This document shows positions 1 through 5,975 of a DNA stretch of 8,973 nucleotides, piece by piece. The translations under genes were made by a program, and so were the position numbers. Below the pieces are notes generated by a model. It ran no database searches. It saw only the letters and a program-made list of their open reading frames with translations, and was not told the DNA's origin. Position 1 is the stretch's first letter, and every line of letters begins with the position of its first letter. The stretch covers positions 1-8,973 of the forward strand of contig JARBTU010000054.1 of NCBI GenBank assembly GCA_029240015.1, given 5' to 3'. Source of the DNA: Oscillospiraceae bacterium (GTDB taxonomy: Bacteria; Bacillota; Clostridia; Oscillospirales; Ruminococcaceae).

Positions 1-31
1 TATCGATTTTTGGTCGTCCTGCTTGTTTCAC
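1..31 (-). CDS. Possible first codons of a leftward gene, cut by the window edge
   Basis: On the minus strand a GTG at 31-29 opens ten codons reading VKQAGRPKID before the window ends. A short basic start with GRPK(I/L)D is common at the N-terminus of small DNA-binding proteins such as TetR-like or ribbon-helix-helix regulators. No convincing Shine-Dalgarno lies upstream of the GTG, and an in-frame stop sits four codons before it (minus-strand TAA at 43-41), so this would have to be the start. It could equally be chance or a decayed end. The call rests on ten residues only. Confidence 0.22.
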   Translation of the reverse strand, partial: MKQAGRPKID

Positions 32-200
32 ATAATTAAATTATGACAAATCTTTTAATTTTCCATGATTAAAAATCCTTCTTTTTTGGCATGATATCGG
101 TATTGGACAAAAAGTGTTGTTAAAGTGTATATCTTTGGAAAAGTTTATTTCCTACTTTTTAGATAGAATTTAGAAAATATTTTTCATCATTTCAAAACTA

Positions 201-229
201 TTGTATAAATAATTGTATTGATATATAAT
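201..229 (+). promoter_or_regulatory. Promoter for rnhA
   Basis: A sigma-A type promoter is readable: -35 TTGTAT at 201-206, a 17-base spacer, and -10 TATAAT at 224-229. Transcription would begin near 236, giving a leader of about 55 bases before rnhA. The rest of 1-291 is AT-rich with no other convincing gene. Confidence 0.55.
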
Positions 230-291
230 TTAGAGGAGATAATAGAATTGTTGTAAATATATGTATTTCACTAAATATAGGAGTATTCATT

Positions 292-738
292 ATGCCTGAT
301 TTAAAACATGTTGAAATGTTTACCGACGGTGCGTGCAGCGGAAATCCCGGCGCAGGCGGCTGGGGAACAATTCTGCGTCACGCGGGGAAAGAAAAAGAAC
401 TTTCCGGCGGCGAGGCGGATACCACCAATAACCGTATGGAACTGACCGCTGTCATCTCGGGACTTTCGGCATTAAAAGAAAGGTGCAAAGTAACGATTTA
501 CAGCGATTCCAAATATATCATCGACGCCGTCAACCTTGGATGGGCAAAAAAATGGCAGGCGAACGGCTGGATGAGAAACAGAAAAGACCCCGCCCTGAAT
601 CCCGATTTGTGGGAGAAACTATTAAAGTTGGTTGATACCCACGAGATTGAATTTGTTTGGGTCAAAGGTCATGCCGGTCACCCCGAAAACGAGCGCTGTG
701 ATACATTGGCGGTAAATGAATCACATAAATTTTTATAA
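292..738 (+). CDS. rnhA: Ribonuclease HI
   Basis: Cytoplasmic endonuclease that cuts the RNA strand of RNA-DNA hybrids, for example R-loops and Okazaki primers. The 148-residue length is normal for bacterial RNase HI. The start carries the family signature TDGACSGNPG with catalytic Asp12. Glu50 lies in NNRMELTAV and Asp72 in YSDSKY. The C-terminal WVKGHAGHPENERCD supplies His127 and Asp137, matching E. coli D10, E48, D70, H124 and D134, so all active-site residues are present. The basic protrusion region (KKWQANGWMRNRKDP, about 86-100) typical of the E. coli type is also there. AGGAG at 279-283 sits 8 bases before this ATG and supports the start. It is probably a single-gene unit, because the next gene has its own promoter. 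Confidence 0.97.
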   Translation: MPDLKHVEMFTDGACSGNPGAGGWGTILRHAGKEKELSGGEADTTNNRMELTAVISGLSALKERCKVTIYSDSKYIIDAVNLGWAKKWQANGWMRNRKDPALNPDLWEKLLKLVDTHEIEFVWVKGHAGHPENERCDTLAVNESHKFL

Positions 739-743
739 CCCGC

Positions 744-772
744 TTGCAATCCCTACAAGGCAGGTATATAAT
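744..772 (+). promoter_or_regulatory. Promoter for the nifS-nifU operon
   Basis: -35 TTGCAA at 744-749, a 17-base spacer and a perfect -10 TATAAT at 767-772 lie in the 100-base gap between rnhA and nifS. Transcription would start near 779 and leave a leader of about 60 bases that contains a small dyad (786-804). Confidence 0.7.
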
Positions 773-785
773 AACAGCATAGTAT

Positions 786-804
786 GTTGTTAGCGACAAC
801 TAAC
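786..804 (+). promoter_or_regulatory. Overlapping small dyads in the nifS leader
   Basis: GTTGT (786-790) can pair with ACAAC (796-800), and GTTAG (789-793) can pair with CTAAC (800-804). The two stems are short and share bases, so they exclude each other. They lie just downstream of the predicted transcription start and could be an operator or a small RNA structure. I cannot match them to a known IscR site. Confidence 0.25.
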
Positions 805-838
805 CTATCGTAAATTTATATAGAAAGAAGATTTTAGC

Positions 839-2002
839 ATGGAAAGATTCGTATATGCTGATAACGCTGCGACAACAAAAGTTTCCGATCGCGTTTTGGC
901 TGCCATGACCCCATTTCTGCAGCAGAATTACGGGAATCCAAGCAGCATATATTCAATAGGACGAGAGTCTAAAAAAACAATTGAAGAGGCGCGCGAAAAA
1001 GTCTCTGTTGCGCTTGGGGCTTCCCCTGCCGAGATTTATTTTACCTCCGGCGGCTCGGAAGCGGACAACTGGGCGATTAAAGGCGCCGCCGCAACTCAAG
1101 CCAAAAAAGGCAAAAAACATATTATTACCACCAACTTTGAACACCATGCGGTTTTGCATACCTGCGAAAAACTTGCCCGCGATGGATTCGAAATCACATA
1201 TCTCCCAATCAACGACGAGGGTTATATTACCGCTGAGCAGGTTCGGGAAGCGATTCGTCCGGATACTGCACTCGTCACGATTATGTATGCGAACAACGAA
1301 ATCGGCACCATCCAGCCTATTAAAGAGATTGGAAAGGTTTGCCGTGAGGCAAAAGTTTGGTTCCATACCGATGCCGTTCAGGCAGTAGGTCATGTTGAAA
1401 TCAACGTGCAGGATCAAAATATCGACATGCTTTCTCTTTCGGGACATAAAATTCACGCACCAAAAGGTGTGGGTGCGCTCTATATCAAAAAAGGCATCGT
1501 TTTGCAGAATCTAATTGACGGCGGCGGTCAGGAAAGAGGCAAACGTGCGGGAACCGAAAATATTGCCAGCATTGTCGGATTGGGACAAGCCATTTCTGAT
1601 TGCACTCAGGATATTGAGACAAAAATCAAACACGTTTCCGCTATGCGCGACCGTTTGATTGAAAATGCGCTGAAAATCCCACAGGTCCGCTTAAACGGCG
1701 GACTGCAAAACAGACTTTGCGGTAATGCAAACCTCTCCTTTACCGCTGTTGAAGGTGAAGCACTGCTGTTGCTTTTAGACATGAACGGGATTTGCGGTTC
1801 TTCAGGCTCGGCCTGCACATCAGGCTCGCTTGATCCGTCACATGTTCTTCTTGCATTGGGACTGCCTCATGAAACTGCTCATGGCTCTTTACGGCTTTCT
1901 ATTAATGAAGAAACTTCGGACGAAGATATTGACTATATTATCAAGACGCTACCACCTGTGATTGAACGTCTTCGAGCTATGTCTCCGTTATGGGATAAAT
2001 AG
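839..2002 (+). CDS. nifS: Cysteine desulfurase, NifS/IscS type
   Basis: PLP-dependent enzyme that converts cysteine to alanine and passes the sulfur as a persulfide to a scaffold protein. The 387 residues are full length for the family. DNAATT lies at 8-13 and TSGGSEADN at 69-77. His102 in FEHHAV would stack on PLP, and HTDAVQ has Asp178. The Schiff-base lysine is Lys204 in SLSGHKIHAPKG. The mobile catalytic loop SSGSACTSGS carries Cys326, and this longer loop is the group I (NifS/IscS) form rather than SufS. The purine-rich stretch AGAAAGAAG (822-830) before the ATG is a modest ribosome binding site. It is followed after 37 bases by the scaffold gene, and the two share a promoter at 744-772 and a terminator at 2513-2547. 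General Fe-S assembly is more likely than nitrogenase-specific service, since no nif genes are near. Confidence 0.96.
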   Translation: MERFVYADNAATTKVSDRVLAAMTPFLQQNYGNPSSIYSIGRESKKTIEEAREKVSVALGASPAEIYFTSGGSEADNWAIKGAAATQAKKGKKHIITTNFEHHAVLHTCEKLARDGFEITYLPINDEGYITAEQVREAIRPDTALVTIMYANNEIGTIQPIKEIGKVCREAKVWFHTDAVQAVGHVEINVQDQNIDMLSLSGHKIHAPKGVGALYIKKGIVLQNLIDGGGQERGKRAGTENIASIVGLGQAISDCTQDIETKIKHVSAMRDRLIENALKIPQVRLNGGLQNRLCGNANLSFTAVEGEALLLLLDMNGICGSSGSACTSGSLDPSHVLLALGLPHETAHGSLRLSINEETSDEDIDYIIKTLPPVIERLRAMSPLWDK

Positions 2003-2039
2003 ATTTGTGCCTCTTAATGATCGAAAGGATTGATTGAAA

Positions 2040-2486
2040 ATGCTATATAGCGAAAAAGTATTGGAACACTTTGCAAACCCGAAAAATGTCGGGGAACTTG
2101 AAGATGCAAACGGTGTCGGCGAAGTCGGCAACGCAAAATGCGGCGATATCATGAGAATGTATTTAAGTATTGATGGAGACGTTATAAAAGACGTTAAGTT
2201 TAAGACTTTTGGCTGTGGAGCGGCGATTGCTACAAGCTCCATCGCTACCGAAATGATTATCGGTAAAACAGTCGAGGACGCTTTGAAGCTAACAAACAGA
2301 GCTGTTGTGGAAGCACTTGATGGACTTCCTCCATCCAAAATTCACTGTTCCGTTCTTGCGGAACAAGCCATCAAAGCAGCTCTTTCGGATTACTATAAAC
2401 GCCAGGGAATCGATCCTGCTCCAATCGTAGGAGGCGCAGGCGGTTGTGATGACTGCGGCGAATGTGATGTGTGTAACGCACATTAA
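2040..2486 (+). CDS. nifU: Fe-S cluster scaffold protein, NifU/IscU type
   Basis: Scaffold on which Fe-S clusters are built with sulfur from the adjacent desulfurase. From ATG 2040 it has 148 residues. The three ligand cysteines of the IscU fold are present: Cys34 with Asp36 in NAKCGD, Cys59 in FKTFGCG, and Cys103 after His102 in LPPSKIHCSVLAE. Unlike E. coli IscU it ends in an extra tail after about residue 130, GGAGGCDDCGECDVCNAH, which adds Cys136, 139, 142 and 145 in CX2CX2CX2C spacing. The start is uncertain. AAGGA at 2025-2029 is 10 bases from ATG 2040 but only 4 from an in-frame TTG at 2034, so ATG is preferred. It sits 37 bases after nifS in one operon. The full NifU ferredoxin-like and C-terminal domains are absent. 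Confidence 0.94.
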   Translation: MLYSEKVLEHFANPKNVGELEDANGVGEVGNAKCGDIMRMYLSIDGDVIKDVKFKTFGCGAAIATSSIATEMIIGKTVEDALKLTNRAVVEALDGLPPSKIHCSVLAEQAIKAALSDYYKRQGIDPAPIVGGAGGCDDCGECDVCNAH

Positions 2487-2512
2487 TCGCTGGACATAAC
2501 ATATCATGATAC

Positions 2513-2547
2513 AAAAAGCAACGAGATAAGTCTCTCGTTGCTTTTTT
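2513..2547 (+). terminator. Rho-independent terminator of nifS-nifU
   Basis: A 14-base perfect stem (2513-2526 with 2533-2546) encloses a 6-base loop and ends in a run of seven T. It starts 26 bases after the nifU stop. The A-run on the left arm means it may also work in the other direction. Confidence 0.9.
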
Positions 2548-2620
2548 CTATATTTCAACAAATAACCACTAAAAAATATTGAAAAAACAGTTATTTTGCC
2601 AATAAATTGTTAAAAAACTA

Positions 2621-2649
2621 TTTACAGGTCACATTTTGTATAGTATAAT
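2621..2649 (+). promoter_or_regulatory. Promoter for the uracil permease gene
   Basis: -35 TTTACA at 2621-2626, a 17-base spacer and a perfect -10 TATAAT at 2644-2649. The start site would be near 2656, leaving a leader of only about 29 bases. That is too short for a PyrR attenuator or a purine riboswitch, so control of that kind is not visible here. Confidence 0.75.
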
Positions 2650-2684
2650 TAGACCGTTTGAAATTAAAATAACGGAGGTTTTAT

Positions 2685-3971
2685 ATGACTACGTCTAAAA
2701 AGATTCTTCTTGGGTTTCAGCATTTGTTCGCCATGTTTGGGGCGACTGTTCTGGTTCCTAAACTCACAGGGTTAAATCCTGCGGTTGCTTTATTCACTGC
2801 GGGTATCGGTACGCTGATTTTCCACTTGGTGACCAAAAGAAAAGTTCCTGTTTTTCTGGGCTCCAGTTTTGCATTTATTCCTGCCTTCCAAATGGCTTGC
2901 ATCAACAACAATCCGGAGCTTTTGCAATTGCTGCGTGATGAAAGATTCGATTTGCTTTTCAAGGACCCAAGGTATTTGGAAAGAATTCCGTACGCTCTTG
3001 GCGGTGTAATGGCAGCAGGTTTAGTGTTCATGTTGCTGTCTCTGTGTGTAAAACTATTCGGCCCTGATTTAATCAGAAGTCTATTCCCTCCTATTGTAAC
3101 AGGCCCTATTATTGTTGTAATCGGATTGACGCTTGCTCCAAGTGCTATGCAAAGCGCATCCGTCAACTGGATTATTGCTATCATTACATTGCTTGTTGTT
3201 ATTATAACTAGCGTGTTTGCGAAAGGCTTCTTTAAACTGGTTCCCGTTTTGATTGGTATTGCATCGGGTTACATCGTTTCCATTTTGTTCGACCTCATTG
3301 CAAAACCTGCAGTTCCGTTTATTGATTTCGCTTCCATCAAAAGTGCAAGCTGGATTTCTCCTATTTGGGATTTTTCGGGCACGTTTTTTGTATTGCCAAA
3401 ATTCGAACTGGGTGCCATCATCTTGATTGCACCAATTGCTTTGGTGGTATTTATGGAACATATCGGAGATATTACCATCAACGGTACCGTTGTAGGCAAA
3501 GACTTCATTAAAGACCCTGGTCTTCACAGAACTTTGCTGGGTGACGGTATCGCAACCTTCTTTGCCGGATTGCTCGGCGGTCCTGCCAGCACCACATATG
3601 CGGAAAACACCGGTGTTTTGGCTGTTACAAAGGTGTATGATCCTTTTATTCTAAGGCTTGCGGCGTGTTTTTCCATCATTCTCGGTCTTTTTGGAAAGTT
3701 TGGCGCCATTCTTCAAACGATTCCTGCTCCTGTATTAGGCGGAGTTTCCATTCTCTTATTCGGAATGATCGCTTCCATTGGTATGCGGACTATCGCTGAG
3801 TCAAAAGTTGATTTCAGCCAATCACGCAACTTTATTACTGTCGCATTGATTTTGGTTATCGGGATAGGACTTTCCGGCGGCGTTTCGTTTGGTACTTTCC
3901 ACGTTTCGGGGCTATTCCTTGCTGTTATTATAGGTGTTGCAGCGAATGCAGCTCTTCCAAAAGAAGTCTAG
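2685..3971 (+). CDS. uraA: Uracil permease, NCS2 (nucleobase:cation symporter 2) family
   Basis: Integral membrane transporter that brings uracil into the cell, normally coupled to protons. The 428 residues match UraA/PyrP length, and the sequence is a series of hydrophobic segments from about 8 to 425, consistent with the 14-segment NCS2 fold. Two signature acidic positions are visible: Glu258 in VFMEHIGD and Glu307 in GGPASTTYAENTG, corresponding to the substrate-binding glutamates of E. coli UraA. The GDGIATFFAGLLGG stretch before the second is typical of uracil rather than xanthine members. A strong GGAGG (2674-2678) lies 6 bases before the ATG. It is its own transcription unit, with promoter 2621-2649 and a hairpin at 4001-4036. 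No pyrimidine gene is adjacent. A wider uracil/xanthine specificity cannot be excluded from sequence. Confidence 0.94.
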   Translation: MTTSKKILLGFQHLFAMFGATVLVPKLTGLNPAVALFTAGIGTLIFHLVTKRKVPVFLGSSFAFIPAFQMACINNNPELLQLLRDERFDLLFKDPRYLERIPYALGGVMAAGLVFMLLSLCVKLFGPDLIRSLFPPIVTGPIIVVIGLTLAPSAMQSASVNWIIAIITLLVVIITSVFAKGFFKLVPVLIGIASGYIVSILFDLIAKPAVPFIDFASIKSASWISPIWDFSGTFFVLPKFELGAIILIAPIALVVFMEHIGDITINGTVVGKDFIKDPGLHRTLLGDGIATFFAGLLGGPASTTYAENTGVLAVTKVYDPFILRLAACFSIILGLFGKFGAILQTIPAPVLGGVSILLFGMIASIGMRTIAESKVDFSQSRNFITVALILVIGIGLSGGVSFGTFHVSGLFLAVIIGVAANAALPKEV

Positions 3972-4000
3972 TTAATTTAAGATAGACAAATGGTAAAGGG

Positions 4001-4036
4001 AAAATCCCCCATTGTATAAATACAATGGGGGATTTT
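4001..4036 (+). terminator. Terminator hairpin behind the uracil permease gene
   Basis: A perfect 16-base stem (4001-4016 with 4021-4036) with a 4-base TAAA loop. The arms begin with AAAA and end with TTTT around a C5/G5 core, so it looks like a bidirectional Rho-independent terminator. The T-run is short. It also marks the border between the housekeeping block and the AT-rich island. Confidence 0.85.
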
Positions 4037-4039
4037 GTT

Positions 4040-4243
4040 GTGATATTTGTGATTGAACAGAAAGTAAATGATATCAAAAATCCGAATGTATGGGTTTGAA
4101 TATTATTAGAGAAAATTCATAGGGATTATGGTAAATCAATTTCTCTTGCGATTCTCTCTGATTTCATTCACATTAACAGAAGCACAGTAGCTAAAAATTT
4201 CAAAATCATTACAGAGGTTTTCAGTGACAGATTATATTATTAA
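4040..4243 (+). pseudogene. Remnant of an AraC/YesN-type regulator (helix-turn-helix part)
   Basis: Reading from about 4040 to a TAA at 4241-4243 gives VNDIKNPN, then an in-frame TGA (4097-4099), then a run including HRDYGKSISLAILSDF, HINRSTVAKNFK and ITEVFSDRL. This matches the usual pattern of the first helix-turn-helix of AraC-type response regulators, where an H-x-x-Y stretch is followed by ISL, L.D..HIN.S....FK..T..FSD.L. The receiver and sensor part, the second helix-turn-helix and a proper start are absent, and a stop interrupts the frame, so this is decayed. YesN-like regulators commonly control sugar-use genes, which suits the glycan-related remnants nearby. The assignment is by eye only. 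Confidence 0.5.
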
Positions 4244-4325
4244 TTACCGATTAAGTGGTCGAATCGAACCAGTACAAAAAAGTTAGTTCGACAGAATTTT
4301 AATATCACGTCTGATATGTCCATTC

Positions 4326-4972
4326 CTAATTTATTTTTCTTTTCTTTAAAATGATTACCCCTACACTAGCAACAAAAATAAGAGTTATTACAAATAAGAC
4401 ACCAAAAGGTTTATCCCCTGTATTAGGAGTTCCTGTGCCCTGTTCTTTATCTGATGAAGGAGAGGTGCTGGAATTATCTTGTTTTAGTTTTAAATTCTCA
4501 ATTGCCGGCTCAATATCTTTTATTGCATTGTCAATTTCTGATTGTACCGCATTCGAATTGCTGGCAATCGTCTTTGAGTTTTCAATAGCGGTCCTTAAAA
4601 CAGCAAGACTTTGTTCAGTGTAATTGCCGTCAAGATATTTCTCCGCTTCGGCAATTTCGGAATTCAATTCAGTCTTATCTATGCTTGATAATTCACGAGA
4701 TACGTTTCCACCTGTGCCTGATGATGAGACAGCGGATTTTGTTAATACTAGTTTGTCAATAACAATGCCATCTTCTCTTTCCCAAACGGAAAATTTATGT
4801 TTGCCGACAGTCTCAACATTTATGATTCCGACATTGAACCATACAAAATCTCCACCTGTGTTCTGCGTATCACATTTGAAAATGTGCTGCTGTCCCATTC
4901 ATATCCTTTTGCAATTGACTTCTGCACCTTATTATCTACACCCGTACGATTAAGAAAGAATAAATGTTTTAT
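4326..4972 (-). pseudogene. C-terminal remnant of a wall-anchored carbohydrate-binding surface protein (FIVAR + PXTG anchor)
   Basis: The frame from ATG 4898 gives 190 residues, but this is only the tail of a larger protein. Upstream, another minus-strand frame from about 4972 reads NRTGVDNKVQKSIAKGYEWD and SSTFSNVIR, which joins the main frame at NTGGDFVWFNVG if one base is restored near 4855-4866. That part, ending REDGIVIDKLVLTKS, resembles the last strands of a beta-sandwich carbohydrate-binding module common in clostridial glycosidases. Residues about 70-137 of the 190 form a FIVAR-like helical repeat (DKTELNSEIAEAEKYLDGNY). A Ser-rich linker, then the sorting signal TPNTGD, a hydrophobic span (about 164-183) and KKRKIN follow. 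The motif is a PXTG variant without the leading Leu. The catalytic part is lost and no start signal exists. Confidence 0.75.
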
Positions 4973-5007
4973 TTATTGAACACATCTATATCACATGCCA
5001 TATTTTG

Positions 5008-5035
5008 TTGAAATTTTGTACAATCATGATATAAT
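5008..5035 (+). promoter_or_regulatory. Promoter in front of the decayed AT-rich coding stretch
   Basis: -35 TTGAAA at 5008-5013, a 16-base spacer and a perfect -10 TATAAT at 5030-5035. A perfect inverted repeat covers the expected start site just after it (5037-5051). Confidence 0.5.
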
Positions 5036-5036
5036 A

Positions 5037-5051
5037 GAAGTAATTTACTTC
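5037..5051. promoter_or_regulatory. Perfect 7-1-7 palindrome at a promoter start site (possible operator)
   Basis: GAAGTAA-T-TTACTTC is a perfect dyad placed directly after the -10 box, where a repressor would block initiation. A second palindrome, ACTACGTAGT (5068-5077), lies 16 bases further on and is unrelated in sequence. No intact regulator gene is nearby. Confidence 0.4.
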
Positions 5052-5084
5052 CATTATGTATTCAAATACTACGTAGTTCGTGTT

Positions 5085-5672
5085 ATGGAAAAAATGGAAT
5101 CCCGACATTATAACAATAATAAGTAACTGGAGCGAATTAAATGAAGATCGAATATATTTTAATTTAAAAAGAAAAGTATGATCATAAAACAGTTAATATC
5201 AAACCAAAAATTACAAAAAAGATGTTACGATAAAGTTGGGATTAACAACTTTAAAATAAAATATGGACAGATTAATTATGAATGTGCCACACATAAAACC
5301 GATATAGATGGTAATAGAAGTGCTATTTATTACTTAACTTTTTCGTATGGAACTTCAAAAATCAACACTGTTTAAATTCCAATTTATTAAAAGAACTATT
5401 AATAGTATTCTTAATTTGGATCGCACTAAATCAAATTGGGAGAGGTATTTCGCTGACAAAAATGAAATTAAACAACTTGAAGAAAGACTTACCATTTAGA
5501 TAAACCGAAATCTGATTTTTCAGCAATAAAAGCTGCATCTCAAGCAAATTTGTCCAAAATAGATTTCTCAGCAATAAAAACAAATTAAGTAAGTGCACTA
5601 AAAATTAATAATCAAGAATTACAAAAATTAAGAACCTTTGTACTTTATAATAAGAGGAATACAAATGATTAA
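5085..5672 (+). pseudogene. Broken AT-rich coding stretch of unknown function
   Basis: I do not recognise this. Protein-like sequence changes frame several times: WNPDIITIISNWSELNED (5095-5148), a 65-codon frame from ATG 5178 to 5375 (NNFKIKYGQINYECATHKTD), a 50-codon frame from ATG 5347 to 5499 ending KNEIKQLEERLTI, then without a start HLDKPKSDFSAIKAAS to a TAA at 5586, after which the same frame continues QELQKLRTFVLYNKRN to 5672. The last parts join smoothly into a charged, probably helical C-terminus if the shift near 5494-5499 and the TAA are repaired. That suggests one former gene of roughly 150-190 residues rather than several small ones. A DFSAIK unit occurs twice. The AT content is much higher than in the housekeeping block, which hints at acquired DNA. 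A hydrophobic alternative frame exists at 5369-5502, so even the frame choice is uncertain. Confidence 0.3.
5514..5579 (+). repeat. In-frame imperfect direct repeat (DFSAIK unit)
   Basis: An 18-base unit at 5514-5531 recurs at 5562-5579 with one T/C difference, 48 bases apart, which is exactly 16 codons. Both copies read DFSAIK in the same frame, so this is a small internal duplication of a coding sequence. Confidence 0.6.
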
Positions 5673-5732
5673 TTCTGTCAAATAACACCCATTATTTTGA
5701 AAATAAATTTTTTACATTATGTTTATTACTTG

Positions 5733-5768
5733 TTGACATCAAAACAACACAAAGATTGTTTTTATAAT
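5733..5768 (+). promoter_or_regulatory. Candidate promoter with a dyad filling a long spacer
   Basis: A consensus TTGACA (5733-5738) and a consensus TATAAT (5763-5768) are separated by 24 bases, which is too long for normal sigma-A spacing. The spacer holds an inverted repeat, AAAACAA (5741-5747) and TTGTTTT (5756-5762), with 8 bases between the arms. It would drive the small frames and the radical SAM gene downstream. Either an activator bends the long spacer, or only the -10 box matters and the TTGACA is chance. Confidence 0.45.
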
Positions 5769-5805
5769 CTTACTTAATACCTATTATGGTTAAAGGAAAG
5801 ACGAG

Positions 5806-5974
5806 ATGCCATTTTGTAAATCGAAAAGCAATCTTTGTACAGGCACGCTAAAGGGAGATCGCCTCCCTCTCGGTTTTTTTGTAATCGGAGAATCCACCCC
5901 CTGTTTTTCAGGATGAGCTTGGATTGTTGGCGGCACTGTTTTGTATTTTATTTTTTGAGAAGTTTTGGCTTTAG
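5806..5974 (+). pseudogene. Very small single-span membrane peptide gene, frame interrupted by one base
   Basis: AAAGGA (5792-5797) lies 8 bases before ATG 5806, a better start signal than that of the overlapping frame at 5835. The reading begins MPFCKSKSNLC and TGTLKGDRLPLGFFVIGEST and stops at TGA 5914-5916 (36 residues). If one base is gained in the five-C run at 5897-5901, the frame continues PPVFQDELGLLAALFC and ILFFEKFWL to TAG 5972-5974, giving about 56 residues. The C-terminal part is then one hydrophobic span with polar ends. The gene may be decayed, phase-variable at the C-run, or a real 36-residue peptide. A GGGAG/CTCCC hairpin followed by seven T (5853-5880) lies inside it and could instead mark an attenuator. 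No family is recognised. Confidence 0.38.
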
Positions 5975-5975
5975 C

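Noticed and set aside
953..1818. Other frames within nifS (both strands)
   Set aside because: Shadows of a full-length cysteine desulfurase with all catalytic residues.
1988..2561. Minus-strand frames over nifU
   Set aside because: Antisense shadows; the scaffold ligands are on the plus strand.
2550..2684. Purine riboswitch or PyrR attenuator before the permease gene
   Set aside because: The transcript leader is only about 29 bases and holds no conserved riboswitch core or terminator stem.
2717..3709. Minus-strand frames over the permease gene
   Set aside because: Antisense shadows of a hydrophobic transporter gene.
4258..4292. GTCGAA and TTCGAC inverted pair
   Set aside because: Six-base arms 23 bases apart in AT-rich non-coding DNA are too weak to call an operator or element end.
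4351..4979. Rightward frames over the wall-anchored remnant
   Set aside because: They are antisense shadows. The minus strand carries the FIVAR repeat and sorting signal.
5835..5975. N-terminal 47 codons of the longer frame that ends at 6164
   Set aside because: The better-started small frame at 5806 covers the same bases in another phase, and the residues here (MYRHAKGRSPPSRFF) look like a shadow. A later start at 5976 or 5979 is preferred.
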